A DNA stretch of 64,000 nucleotides from MB1-2 sp046566065 (GTDB taxonomy: Bacteria; Actinomycetota; CADDZG01; WHSQ01), in NCBI GenBank assembly GCA_046566065.1, contig JBKHXK010000004.1, positions 26,616 through 90,615 on the forward strand, in the 5' to 3' direction. The first letter of the stretch is position 1. Each line of letters starts with the position of its first letter. The translations under genes were made by a program, and so were the position numbers. The notes below the pieces were generated by a model. It was not told the origin of the DNA and did not search any database. It saw only the letters and a program-made list of their open reading frames with translations. Positions 18,948 through 26,339 of the stretch are shown here, one piece after another.

Positions 18948-20291
18948 ATGGCAACCACATGGACCCCCGCCGGATGGCGGCAACTTCCGACGGCGCAGCA
19001 GCCCGAGTGGCCGGACGAGGCGAGCTTCGAGGCAACCCTCGACCACCTCCGCTCGCTTCCGCCTCTCGTCTTCGCGGGAGAAGCGCGGCGGCTGAAGCAC
19101 AACCTCGCGAAGGTCTCTCGTGGAGAAGCCTTCGTGCTCCAAGCAGGCGATTGCGCGGAGTCTTTCTCTGACTTCTCGGCCGACGGGATCCGCGACAAGT
19201 TGAAGCTCATCCTGCAGATGGCCGTCGTCCTGACCTATGCGTCCGGCCTGCCGGTCGTGAAGATCGGCCGCATCGCAGGTCAGTTCGCCAAGCCGCGCAG
19301 CTCCGAGAACGAGGTCGTCGGCGACGTCACCCTGCCATCCTTCCGCGGACACTCCGTGAACGACTTCGCCTTCGACAAGGTCTCCCGTCAAGCGGATCCC
19401 GCTCGACTCCTCCGTGCGTATCACCAATCGGTCGCGACGCTGAACCTCGTCCGGGCGTTCACCAAGGGAGGCTTCGCCGACCTTCGCCAGGTCCACATGT
19501 GGAACCAGGAATTCGTGGCGGGCAGCAAGCAAGGAGAGCGTTACGAGGCCATGGCTCGACAGATCGATCGGGCTCTGTCATTCATGAAGGCCTGCGGTGT
19601 GGATCTATCGAGCGATTCCCACCTGCACGAGGTGGACCTCTTCATCTCGCACGAAGCGCTCCTCTTGGGTTACGAGGAAGCACTCACCCGGCAAGACAGC
19701 CTCTCGGGCAGGTATTACGACTGCTCCGCGCATCTGCTGTGGATAGGAGAACGTACCCGCCAGTTGGACGGCGGCCACGTCGATTTCCTGTCCGGTGTCG
19801 ACAACCCGATCGCGTGCAAGCTCGGCCCTACCGCAACGGCCGACGAAGTACTGCGCCTCTGCGACCGCCTGGATCCGGAGAACGAACCGGGACGGCTCAC
19901 CTTCATCACGAGGATGGGTGCCGGAGAGATCGAGAGCGCACTTCCGCCGTTGGTCAGCGCAACCCGGGACGCCGGCCGGGTCGTGACCTGGGTCTGCGAC
20001 CCCATGCACGGCAACACCTTCTCCAGCACGGGCGGGTACAAGACCCGGCGCTTCGACGACATCCTTGGCGAGATCAAGGGGTTCTTCGCGGTGCACGAGC
20101 GAGAAGGCACGGTCCCGGGGGGCGTCCATCTCGAGCTCACGCACGAGGCGGTGACCGAGTGCCTCGGGGGGGCCGAGGAGATCCTCGACGCACACCTGCC
20201 CGAGAGGTACCAGGCGCTGTGCGACCCGAGACTCAACGCCCGGCAATCGGTGGATCTGGCCTTCCAGATCGGAGAGATGCTGCAGGCTTAG
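18948..20291 (+). CDS. aroG: Class II 3-deoxy-D-arabino-heptulosonate-7-phosphate synthase
   Basis: Condenses PEP and erythrose-4-phosphate at the start of aromatic amino acid synthesis. The 447 residues are the plant/mycobacterial (AroAII) type: RGEAFVLQAGDCAESF, KIGRIAGQFAKPRS, SHEALLLGYEEALTR, HLLWIGERTRQLDG and VTWVCDPMHGNTF are all present. The N-terminus MATTWTPAGWRQLP at 18948 is normal for this family. No convincing ribosome binding site is seen. Confidence 0.95.
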   Translation: MATTWTPAGWRQLPTAQQPEWPDEASFEATLDHLRSLPPLVFAGEARRLKHNLAKVSRGEAFVLQAGDCAESFSDFSADGIRDKLKLILQMAVVLTYASGLPVVKIGRIAGQFAKPRSSENEVVGDVTLPSFRGHSVNDFAFDKVSRQADPARLLRAYHQSVATLNLVRAFTKGGFADLRQVHMWNQEFVAGSKQGERYEAMARQIDRALSFMKACGVDLSSDSHLHEVDLFISHEALLLGYEEALTRQDSLSGRYYDCSAHLLWIGERTRQLDGGHVDFLSGVDNPIACKLGPTATADEVLRLCDRLDPENEPGRLTFITRMGAGEIESALPPLVSATRDAGRVVTWVCDPMHGNTFSSTGGYKTRRFDDILGEIKGFFAVHEREGTVPGGVHLELTHEAVTECLGGAEEILDAHLPERYQALCDPRLNARQSVDLAFQIGEMLQA

Positions 20292-20295
20292 CCCG

Positions 20296-20532
20296 TCACC
20301 TGCCGCGCGTTCTCAGTCTGGCTAGGAGATCCTCGTCATCGGCATGCTTGCCGGTTGCCTTCTTGGAATACAGCAGGTCTCCATCGACCTCGACCTCGAA
20401 CACACCGCCCATGGAGGGGATGAGGGTGAGGTCTTCTATGTCCTGCTCGAACTCCTCCAGCATGCGAGCCGCCAGACCGACGGCTTTAGGTGCGTAGCCT
20501 CATTGCGCGCAGTACTCGATCGAGATCCTCAT
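20296..20532 (-). CDS. SelW-like Rdx-family selenoprotein with in-frame TGA (Sec) codon
   Basis: A 78-residue protein that a normal gene caller would miss because codon 11 is TGA (20502-20500). Reading TGA as selenocysteine gives MRISIEYCAQ-U-GYAPKAVGLAARM..., i.e. the CxxU redox motif (Cys8, Sec11) at the end of the first strand, exactly where SelW/SelT/SelH (Rdx) proteins carry CxxC or CxxU. The rest fits the family: a helix (AARMLEEFEQDIEDL), LIPSMGGVFEVEVDGDLLYSKKATGKH and a final helix. A 7-bp hairpin with a GGUCU loop begins 14 bases after the TGA. A TAGACT hexamer ends 6 bases before the ATG (leaderless). TGA is a normal stop in many neighbours, so recoding must be local. The role is likely thiol-redox; partners are unknown. 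It converges with aroG, 4 bases apart. Confidence 0.85.
20467..20485 (-). promoter_or_regulatory. Bacterial SECIS hairpin of the SelW-like gene
   Basis: On the mRNA strand, AGCCGUC (20485-20479) pairs with GGCGGCU (20473-20467), 7 bp including one U-G pair, around the loop GGUCU. The stem starts 14 bases after the UGA and the loop 21 bases after it. This fits the known bacterial SECIS rules (hairpin within the coding region right after UGA, guanines at the start of the apical loop), and GGUCU is also the core of the E. coli fdhF SECIS loop. Confidence 0.75.
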
Positions 20533-20538
20533 TGTTCG

Positions 20539-20544
20539 AGTCTA
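20539..20544 (-). promoter_or_regulatory. -10 element of the SelW-like gene
   Basis: TAGACT on the minus strand ends exactly 6 bases before the ATG at 20532, the same sequence and spacing as at the 15718 gene. This supports both transcription and the chosen start of the recoded gene. Confidence 0.55.
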
Positions 20545-20619
20545 CGGTTGCTTACAGCTCCAACCTGCCTCAAGGTGAGTCAGAGATAGAGCGGAACTGC
20601 TTTGAAGAAGGAGAGCCTT

Positions 20620-21207
20620 ATGGGTGGAGCCGGATGGATCGTGATCGGTGTGATCGTGCTGCTGGTTGTAGCGACGATCGCCGTTTACAACCGATTGGTC
20701 CAACTACGGAATCGGGTCGAGGCGGCGTGGGCGCAGATCGATGTCCAGCTCAAACGCAGGTACGACCTGATCCCCAACCTGGTCGAGACCGTGAAGGGAT
20801 ACGCCGCCCACGAACGCGAGACCCTCGAAGCCGTAACCAGGGCCCGCCAGCAGGCGGTCGATGCCCGGGGCATCGAGGAGCAGGCTCAGGCAGAGAACTT
20901 CTTGACCCAGACATTGCGCCAGCTCTTCGCGGTCGCCGAGGCCTATCCCGATCTGAAGGCGAACCAGAATTTCCTGCAGCTGCAGGAAGAGTTGACTGCG
21001 ACGGAGTCACGTATCGCCTACTCGAGGCAGTTCTATAACGAGTCGGCGCTCGCTTACGACAACGCTCGCGAGACCTTTCCCACCAATCTGGTCGCGGGGA
21101 TGTTCAACTTCGAAGCGAAGCCCTACTTCGAAGCCGAGGCTGCATCGCGCGAGAACGTACGCGTCGACTTCGGGCAGAGCGCACCACCGTCTTCTCCCGA
21201 CGCCTAG
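20620..21207 (+). CDS. lemA: LemA-family membrane protein
   Basis: 195 residues. One N-terminal membrane span (about residues 3-25) is followed by a helical-bundle domain with the LemA motifs VQLRNRVEAAWAQIDVQLKRR, YDLIPNLVETVKGYA, ENFLTQTLRQLFAVAEAYPDL, RIAYSRQFYN and FEAKPYFEAE. The ATG at 20620 follows an AAGGAGA ribosome binding site by 8 bases; an in-frame TTG at 20602 is unlikely. It lies 6 bases before an HtpX-like protease, a pairing common in bacteria and thought to act in membrane-protein quality control. Confidence 0.92.
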   Translation: MGGAGWIVIGVIVLLVVATIAVYNRLVQLRNRVEAAWAQIDVQLKRRYDLIPNLVETVKGYAAHERETLEAVTRARQQAVDARGIEEQAQAENFLTQTLRQLFAVAEAYPDLKANQNFLQLQEELTATESRIAYSRQFYNESALAYDNARETFPTNLVAGMFNFEAKPYFEAEAASRENVRVDFGQSAPPSSPDA

Positions 21208-21213
21208 ACAAAC

Positions 21214-22161
21214 GTGCTGTACGACAGGGTCTCTAGCAACGTCCGCAAGTCCTGGATCCTGATCCTGACCTTCATCGTGCTCGTTGCCGCCATCGGGTGG
21301 TCATTCGGTTACCTCACCGGCTACGGCGCGTGGGCGGTGCCGGTCGCGGTCGGGATCTCGATCGCCATGACCTGGGGCGCCTACTTCAAGTCCGACTCGA
21401 TCGCCTTGGCGATGAGCCGGGCGCGCCCTGCGGACAAGCCGGAGGACCTGCAGATCAACAACCTGCTGGAAGCCCTGGCTCTGGGGGCCGGGATGCCCAA
21501 GCCTCGCCTGTACGTCATCGAAGATGCGGCTCCCAACGCGTTCGCGACCGGCCGCAACCCCGAGCATTCCGCTATCGCCGTCACCCGAGGCCTCATCGAC
21601 AAGATGAACAGAGACGAACTGGAGGGCGTACTGGCTCACGAGCTCGCCCACGTGAAGAATCGCGACACCCTCGTGATGACCCTCGCGGTCACGCTCGTCG
21701 GTGTGATCGTCCTCCTAGCGGATTGGTTCCTGCGCGCGTTGTGGTTCGGCGGAGGAAACCGCGACGAGCGCGGTGGGGGTCTCGCGGCCCCCCTGGCCAT
21801 CATCGGGATCGTTCTGATGATCGTCGCACCACTCATAGCCCAGCTTCTGCAGTTCGCTATCTCTCGACAGCGGGAGTTCCTCGCTGACGCCGAGGCGGTG
21901 ATGATCACGCGCTACCCGGACGGTCTTATCAACGCTCTGAACAAGCTGCGCGAGGACCAAACCGTCGTGCGGACGGCGAGCAAGGCGACGGCTCACCTAT
22001 GGATCGAGGCCCCCATAGCGCGGCACGCGAACGAGGGAGCGAGCAAGCAGGGCGCATGGCTGAACCGGATGTTCAACACCCACCCTCCTCTCGAAGCCCG
22101 CATCGCGGCCCTGCGGGAGAGCACGGTAGGGCCGGCCTATCCCGTCAACGAAGGTGTCTGA
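21214..22161 (+). CDS. htpX: HtpX-like M48 membrane metalloprotease
   Basis: 315 residues, M48 family. Membrane spans near residues 14-30, 36-54, 155-175 and 190-212. Zinc site HELAH at residues 142-146 (VLAHELAHVKNRD), with third ligand Glu221 in SRQREFLADAEAV; NTHPPLEARIAAL is the typical C-terminal tract. It should degrade damaged membrane proteins with its active site on the cytoplasmic face. GTG start 6 bases after lemA. The last 17 bases overlap the convergent hydrolase gene. Confidence 0.92.
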   Translation: MLYDRVSSNVRKSWILILTFIVLVAAIGWSFGYLTGYGAWAVPVAVGISIAMTWGAYFKSDSIALAMSRARPADKPEDLQINNLLEALALGAGMPKPRLYVIEDAAPNAFATGRNPEHSAIAVTRGLIDKMNRDELEGVLAHELAHVKNRDTLVMTLAVTLVGVIVLLADWFLRALWFGGGNRDERGGGLAAPLAIIGIVLMIVAPLIAQLLQFAISRQREFLADAEAVMITRYPDGLINALNKLREDQTVVRTASKATAHLWIEAPIARHANEGASKQGAWLNRMFNTHPPLEARIAALRESTVGPAYPVNEGV

Positions 22162-22792
22162 TCCAGGTTCTGACCCGATCCACAAGCTCCGATAGCGCCT
22201 CGTCGTTATCGCGGCCGGACGACTTCCTGACCCGGAAGGAATGGTCTCCGTCCTCGATCACCGCCAGCTCGTGGGGCGCTCGGAGACCGGCTCGCACGCG
22301 TTCGAGCGTCTCGAGAGGGCAGAACGGGTCGCGGGTGCCCTCGACGAACAGCATCGGTACGTCGATCTCGTAGAGGTGGGCATCGCGCAAGCGATCGGGG
22401 CGGCCCGGGGGGTGCAGTGGGTAACCGAGGAACACCAGCCCCTCACAACCGGTGCCGCTGGCGGCGATGTGAGAGGCGATCCGGCCGCCCATCGACTTGC
22501 CTCCCAGGATCAGTCGTTCGGGCCGCAGCTCCGACCGGACGTGTTCGGCTACCCGGCGGTAGGTCTCTTCCAGCACCTGTTGGCGGTCTGGAGCCTTCCG
22601 GCCCGCCTCGATGTAGTGGAAGTTGAACCGCACCACGTCGACCTCGTGCGACAGCTCCCGGGCGACCGTGGCCATGAAGGGGTGGTCCATCCCGGCGCCG
22701 GCCCCGTGAGCGAGGATCAAGACCGCTCCGGAGCCATCGCCATCCCGCCTCAAAGGGATCGTCCCCGCCGGCGTATCCAGTGTTGCCTCCAT
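22145..22792 (-). CDS. Alpha/beta hydrolase (KANSL3/TEX30-like)
   Basis: 215 residues. Catalytic triad visible: Ser100 in GGKSMGGRIAS, Asp155 in FVEGTRDPFC and His184 in EDGDHSFRV; oxyanion motif LAHGAGAGMDHPFM. The length and GKSMGG nucleophile elbow are typical of the small TEX30/KANSL3-like or dienelactone-hydrolase-related group, whose substrates are unknown. It is divergent from the EtfD-like gene. Confidence 0.85.
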   Translation of the reverse strand: MEATLDTPAGTIPLRRDGDGSGAVLILAHGAGAGMDHPFMATVARELSHEVDVVRFNFHYIEAGRKAPDRQQVLEETYRRVAEHVRSELRPERLILGGKSMGGRIASHIAASGTGCEGLVFLGYPLHPPGRPDRLRDAHLYEIDVPMLFVEGTRDPFCPLETLERVRAGLRAPHELAVIEDGDHSFRVRKSSGRDNDEALSELVDRVRTWIRHLR

Positions 22793-22816
22793 CGGGAGAT
22801 GATGCCTTGGACGACC

Positions 22817-22822
22817 TATACT
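22817..22822 (+). promoter_or_regulatory. -10 element upstream of the EtfD-like gene
   Basis: TATACT lies 42 bases before the GTG at 22865, giving a leader of about 36 bases that contains AAGGAGG 8 bases before the GTG. A clear -35 is not seen. Confidence 0.45.
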
Positions 22823-22864
22823 CCGCCCGCTTGGTTACCTAGCTCTTCCAAGGAGGGCCCGCAG

Positions 22865-25024
22865 GTGCTCGAGAAGATCGTCATGACGCTGCTCATCCTC
22901 GCCACGATGGGCGCTTTCTTGATGCGGACCCGCGACCTCGTCGGATACGTCCAGCTTGGCCAAGGTGACGACCGTCGCCCGCGTGACTGGGGCCGAAAGC
23001 TCAAGGACCAGATCGTGGTCGTGTTCGCGCAGCGGAAGCTGATGCAGTGGACGATCCCCGGCCTCATGCACTTCTTCATCTTCTGGGGCTTCGTGATCCT
23101 GTTCACGACGATCATCGAGGCGTTCGGCGCGGTCTACCAAACCGGCTTCCACATCCCCTTGATCGGTCAGTGGGGGCCACTCGCCGCGCTGCAGGACTTC
23201 TTCGTCGTCGCGGTCCTGGCGAGCATCGGCGTCGCCTTCATCATCAGGAAGATCCAGCGGCCCGGTCGTTTCGAAGGATCGCACCTGAAGGAAGCGGACT
23301 ACATCCTGATCGCCATCTCCGGCATCATGATCACGATCCTGTTCACCCGCGCGGCCGAGATCTCGCTGGGTCACTTCCCCTACGACCCCCGCTGGGCACC
23401 TGCGTCGGAGCTGACCTCACGGCTGTTCGATGGGTTCTCGGTGGCCACGAGGGAAGCGATCGACACGGTGTTCCTGTGGTGGCACTCCCTGATCATCCTG
23501 GGCTTCCTCGTCTACATCACGTTCTCCAAGCACCTGCATATCGTCACCGCCGGCATCAACGTCCTGTTCACCTCCGAACGCCCGAAGGGTGCACTGAAGC
23601 CGATGTACCTCGACATCGAACAGATGAGCGAGGACGACCAGTTCGGCGCCGGCAAGATCACCGACCTGACCTGGAAGCAGATCCTCGACGGGATGACCTG
23701 CACGGAGTGCGGTCGATGTCAGTCGCAGTGCCCGGCTTGGAACACCGGCAAGCCCCTATCCCCCAAGCTGCTGATCATGGACGAGCGCGACGCTCTGTTC
23801 GAGCACGGTCCGGCACTTCTCGAGGCGAAGCGCACCGGCGAGGAGGCCTTCCAGCAGCTCGTCGGTCAGCTCGAGCCCTTGAACCCGGCAGTGATCGAGG
23901 ACGAGGTCATCTGGGACTGCACCACCTGCGGAGCGTGCGTGCAGGCATGCCCGGTCAACATCGAGCACATCGACCACATCATCGACATGCGCAGGAACCT
24001 GGTGATGCGCGAGTCGCGCTTCCCGAAAGAGATGCAACCTGCGTTGCAGAACCTCGAGAACACCGGTAACCCTTGGGGCCAACCACCGCAGGCGAGGCTC
24101 GAATGGATGAAGGGAACCGCGAAGCAAGAAGAACTGAAGATCCCACACATCTCGGAAGCCCCGGACGCGGAGGTGCTGTTCTGGGTCGGCTGCGCGGGCG
24201 CCTTCGACGATCGCAACAAGAAGGTCGCTTACGACTTCGCGAAGCTGATGCAGATCGCCGGGGTGAGCTTCGCGGTGCTCGGGCCCGACGAGTCCTGCAA
24301 CGGAGACCCGGCTCGCCGCATGGGGGCCGAGTACATCTACCAGATGCTCGCCGAGCAGAACATCGAGCTACTGAAGCAGCACAAAGTGAAGAAGATCGTC
24401 ACGACCTGCCCACACTGCTTCAACACGCTCTTCAACGAGTACCCGCAGTTCGGAGGAACCTTCGAGGTCATCCACCACACCGAATACCTCGCGGAGCTGG
24501 TCGACAAGGGTCGGCTGCAGCCCAAGGGCGAGATCGCCAAGAAGGTCACCTATCACGACCCCTGCTACAACGCGCGCCACAACGACGTCTGGCAGGGAGC
24601 TCGCGAGGTGATCGAGGCGATCCCGGGGGCCGAGTACGGAGAGCTCCATCGGCACGGCCACACGACCTTCTGCTGTGGCGCCGGTGGTGGTCGCATGTGG
24701 ATGGAAGAGCGGATGGGCAAGAAGATGAACATGGAGCGCACCGACGAGGCGCTCGCCTCAGCTTCCGAGACACTGGCGGTGGGCTGCCCCTTCTGCAACA
24801 TCATGCTGGCGGACGGTGTCACCGAGCGCAAGGCCGACGACCGCATGATCGTGCGCGACGTGGCGCAGCTCCTGCTGCAATCGATCGAGTTCCACCCCGA
24901 GTCGAGCATGGCCAAGAACGGGAACGGAGACGGGGGCGGTTCGACCGACGGCTACCCGCTCACCGAAGCCACAGAAGAGATGACGGGACAGGCAGCGGGG
25001 CCGGACGACCCACAGACCGCCTAG
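22865..25024 (+). CDS. EtfD/FadF-like membrane Fe-S oxidoreductase
   Basis: 719 residues. The N-terminal 235 residues have five or so membrane spans (nitrate-reductase-gamma/HdrE-like, probable b-heme domain). Two [4Fe-4S] ferredoxin motifs follow: Cys279, 282, 285, 289 (CTECGRCQSQCP) and Cys352, 355, 358, 362 (CTTCGACVQACP). The C-terminal half has two Cys-rich CCG domains (CPHCFNTLF; CCGAGGGRMW at 603-609; GCPFCNIML), as in HdrD. This architecture matches FadF of Bacillus and EtfD of mycobacteria, which pass electrons from ETF (acyl-CoA oxidation) to menaquinone. GTG start chosen by an AAGGAGG ribosome binding site. No etfAB or acyl-CoA dehydrogenase is in the window. Confidence 0.88.
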   Translation: MLEKIVMTLLILATMGAFLMRTRDLVGYVQLGQGDDRRPRDWGRKLKDQIVVVFAQRKLMQWTIPGLMHFFIFWGFVILFTTIIEAFGAVYQTGFHIPLIGQWGPLAALQDFFVVAVLASIGVAFIIRKIQRPGRFEGSHLKEADYILIAISGIMITILFTRAAEISLGHFPYDPRWAPASELTSRLFDGFSVATREAIDTVFLWWHSLIILGFLVYITFSKHLHIVTAGINVLFTSERPKGALKPMYLDIEQMSEDDQFGAGKITDLTWKQILDGMTCTECGRCQSQCPAWNTGKPLSPKLLIMDERDALFEHGPALLEAKRTGEEAFQQLVGQLEPLNPAVIEDEVIWDCTTCGACVQACPVNIEHIDHIIDMRRNLVMRESRFPKEMQPALQNLENTGNPWGQPPQARLEWMKGTAKQEELKIPHISEAPDAEVLFWVGCAGAFDDRNKKVAYDFAKLMQIAGVSFAVLGPDESCNGDPARRMGAEYIYQMLAEQNIELLKQHKVKKIVTTCPHCFNTLFNEYPQFGGTFEVIHHTEYLAELVDKGRLQPKGEIAKKVTYHDPCYNARHNDVWQGAREVIEAIPGAEYGELHRHGHTTFCCGAGGGRMWMEERMGKKMNMERTDEALASASETLAVGCPFCNIMLADGVTERKADDRMIVRDVAQLLLQSIEFHPESSMAKNGNGDGGGSTDGYPLTEATEEMTGQAAGPDDPQTA

Positions 25025-25070
25025 CGGCTACTCCATCGGACTCGGCCTCGCCGAGGACGATGCAGCACGA

Positions 25071-25091
25071 AGGATCGGCTTCGCCGATCCT
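25071..25091. terminator. Terminator-like hairpin between convergent genes
   Basis: AGGATCGGC and GCCGATCCT form a perfect 9-bp stem around TTC, 47 bases after the EtfD-like stop and 3 bases from the end of dcd. No T-run follows on either strand, so it may be a weak or bidirectional terminator, or an mRNA 3' end stabiliser. Confidence 0.5.
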
Positions 25092-25093
25092 GA

Positions 25094-25657
25094 CTACTTG
25101 AAGTTCTCGAAGTAGCGAGAAGGGGTAGGGCCGCGCTGGCCCTGGTACTTGGAGCCGACCTTGCTGGACCCGTACGGGTTCTCCGCCTTCGAGGTCAGCT
25201 GGAAGAAGCTGATCTGGCCGATCTTCATGTCCGGATAGATCGTGATCGGCAGGTTGGCCACGTTCGAGAGCTCGAGCGTCAGATGGCCCTCGAAGCCCGG
25301 ATCCACGTAGCCCGCGGTCGAGTGGATCAGAAGACCGAGGCGTCCGAGCGAACTCTTCCCCTCCAGGCGCGCCACCAGGTCGTGCGGCAGCTTGACGTAC
25401 TCCGCGGTGGATCCCAGGACGAACTCACCGGGGTGCAGGATGAAAGCCTCGTCCCCTTGCACCTCGACCATCTCGGTGAGGTCCTCCATCGGCTTCTTCA
25501 CATCGATGAATGGATGGCGCGCGTTGTGGAACGTGCGGAAGTAGCGATCCACGTGGAGATCCACGCTCGAGGGCTGGACGTCGGCCTCGTCGAAGGGGTC
25601 GATGCCTATACGGCCCTGCTCTATGGCCGTACGGATGTCGCGATCGGACAGGATCAT
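25094..25657 (-). CDS. dcd: dCTP deaminase Dcd
   Basis: 187 residues. Produces dUTP or, if the bifunctional actinobacterial type, dUMP directly from dCTP. Motifs: QPSSVDLHVD, LHPGEFVLGSTAEYV, GKSSLGRLGLLIHSTAGYVDP, GFEGHLTLELSN (catalytic Glu) and KYQGQRGPTPSRYF at the C-terminus. Deciding mono- versus bifunctional needs an alignment. ATG at 25657 is preceded by a GGAGG ribosome binding site, and a TAGACT hexamer lies 36 bases upstream (25699-25694). Confidence 0.95.
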   Translation of the reverse strand: MILSDRDIRTAIEQGRIGIDPFDEADVQPSSVDLHVDRYFRTFHNARHPFIDVKKPMEDLTEMVEVQGDEAFILHPGEFVLGSTAEYVKLPHDLVARLEGKSSLGRLGLLIHSTAGYVDPGFEGHLTLELSNVANLPITIYPDMKIGQISFFQLTSKAENPYGSSKVGSKYQGQRGPTPSRYFENFK

Positions 25658-25693
25658 CGAGCCTCCACTGGAAGTGCCGGCGAACCGTCGAGG

Positions 25694-25699
25694 AGTCTA
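25694..25699 (-). promoter_or_regulatory. -10 element of dcd
   Basis: TAGACT on the minus strand, 36 bases before the ATG, would give a leader of about 30 bases carrying the GGAGG ribosome binding site. This contrasts with the leaderless divergent thioesterase gene. Confidence 0.45.
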
Positions 25700-25730
25700 A
25701 GCCGCCGCAGGCGGCCACCTCCGTCTTGGG

Positions 25731-25736
25731 TAGCCT
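25731..25736 (+). promoter_or_regulatory. -10 element of the thioesterase gene (leaderless)
   Basis: TAGCCT ends 7 bases before the GTG at 25744, and no ribosome binding site is present. Confidence 0.45.
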
Positions 25737-25743
25737 GCGCTAC

Positions 25744-26187
25744 GTGAACGGACCCAGATCGATCCAGGAGACGTACTGGCCCGACGGGATCTGCTTCGGA
25801 TGTGGCCCCTCGAACGATCAGGGTCTCCACATCCGCAGCTTCCCCGACGGAGACGAGGTCGTCGCGGAGTGGCAGCCCGAGAAGCACCATCAGGCCTTCC
25901 CGGATGTGCTGAACGGAGGGATCATCGGCACCCTGCTCGATTGCCACTCGGCAGCTACCTCTTATTGGGCTTTGAGCGAGGGAGGCACCAAGGACACGGG
26001 TCAGCTCGTCACCGCTCGATATGCGGTCAAGCTCTTGCGCCCGACTCCGGTCGACGAGCCCGTCAAGATCTTCGGACGGGCTTCCGAGGTTGGAGAGCGA
26101 AAGGTAGTCGTGGAGAGCCGGATCGAGGCAGGCGGGGAGGTCACCGCTACCTGCGACGGCGTCTTCGTCGTCCCGAGACCGCGTTAG
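25744..26187 (+). CDS. PaaI-type hotdog thioesterase
   Basis: 147 residues of a single hotdog domain. Family features: ICFGCGPSNDQGLHIR at the N-terminus, HHQAFPDVLNGGIIGTLLDCHS (conserved Gly-Gly and Asp/His-type active-site loop on the hotdog helix) and TARYAVKLLRPTPVDEPV. It probably hydrolyses an acyl-CoA; substrate unknown. GTG at 25744 is chosen by the conserved N-terminus and the -10 hexamer 7 bases upstream. Confidence 0.8.
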   Translation: MNGPRSIQETYWPDGICFGCGPSNDQGLHIRSFPDGDEVVAEWQPEKHHQAFPDVLNGGIIGTLLDCHSAATSYWALSEGGTKDTGQLVTARYAVKLLRPTPVDEPVKIFGRASEVGERKVVVESRIEAGGEVTATCDGVFVVPRPR

Positions 26188-26196
26188 GCAGACGCC

Positions 26197-26202
26197 TATA
26201 AT
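26197..26202 (+). promoter_or_regulatory. Consensus -10 element of tRNA-Gly
   Basis: A perfect TATAAT ends 11 bases before the first base of the tRNA. The -35 region is not recognisable. Confidence 0.6.
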
Positions 26203-26213
26203 CCCTGGTCACC

Positions 26214-26284
26214 GCGGGTGTAGCTCAATGGTAGAGCTCTAGCTTCCCAAGCTAGTGACGAGGGTTCGATTCCCTTCACCCGCT
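26214..26284 (+). tRNA. tRNA-Gly(CCC)
   Basis: 71 bases folding as a cloverleaf: acceptor GCGGGTG/CACCCGC, D-arm GCTC/GAGC, anticodon stem CTAGC/GCTAG with loop TTCCCAA (anticodon CCC at 26246-26248) and T-arm GAGGG/CCCTT with loop TTCGATT. T is the discriminator base; CCA is not encoded, which fits with a CCA-adding enzyme gene in this window. Confidence 0.95.
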
Positions 26285-26339
26285 CTGCGAAGCAGTAGCG
26301 GTCGGCCCGGACAGAGGCTCGAGGGACGGAGACTCGAGG

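Noticed and set aside
20296..20532. Reading the SelW-like frame as a pseudogene with a nonsense mutation, or as evidence for a UGA-recoding genetic code
   Set aside because: UGA ends many neighbouring genes (for example the ATGA/GTGA overlaps), so the code is standard. The TGA is precisely at the Sec/Cys site and is followed by a SECIS-type hairpin, which chance mutation would not explain.
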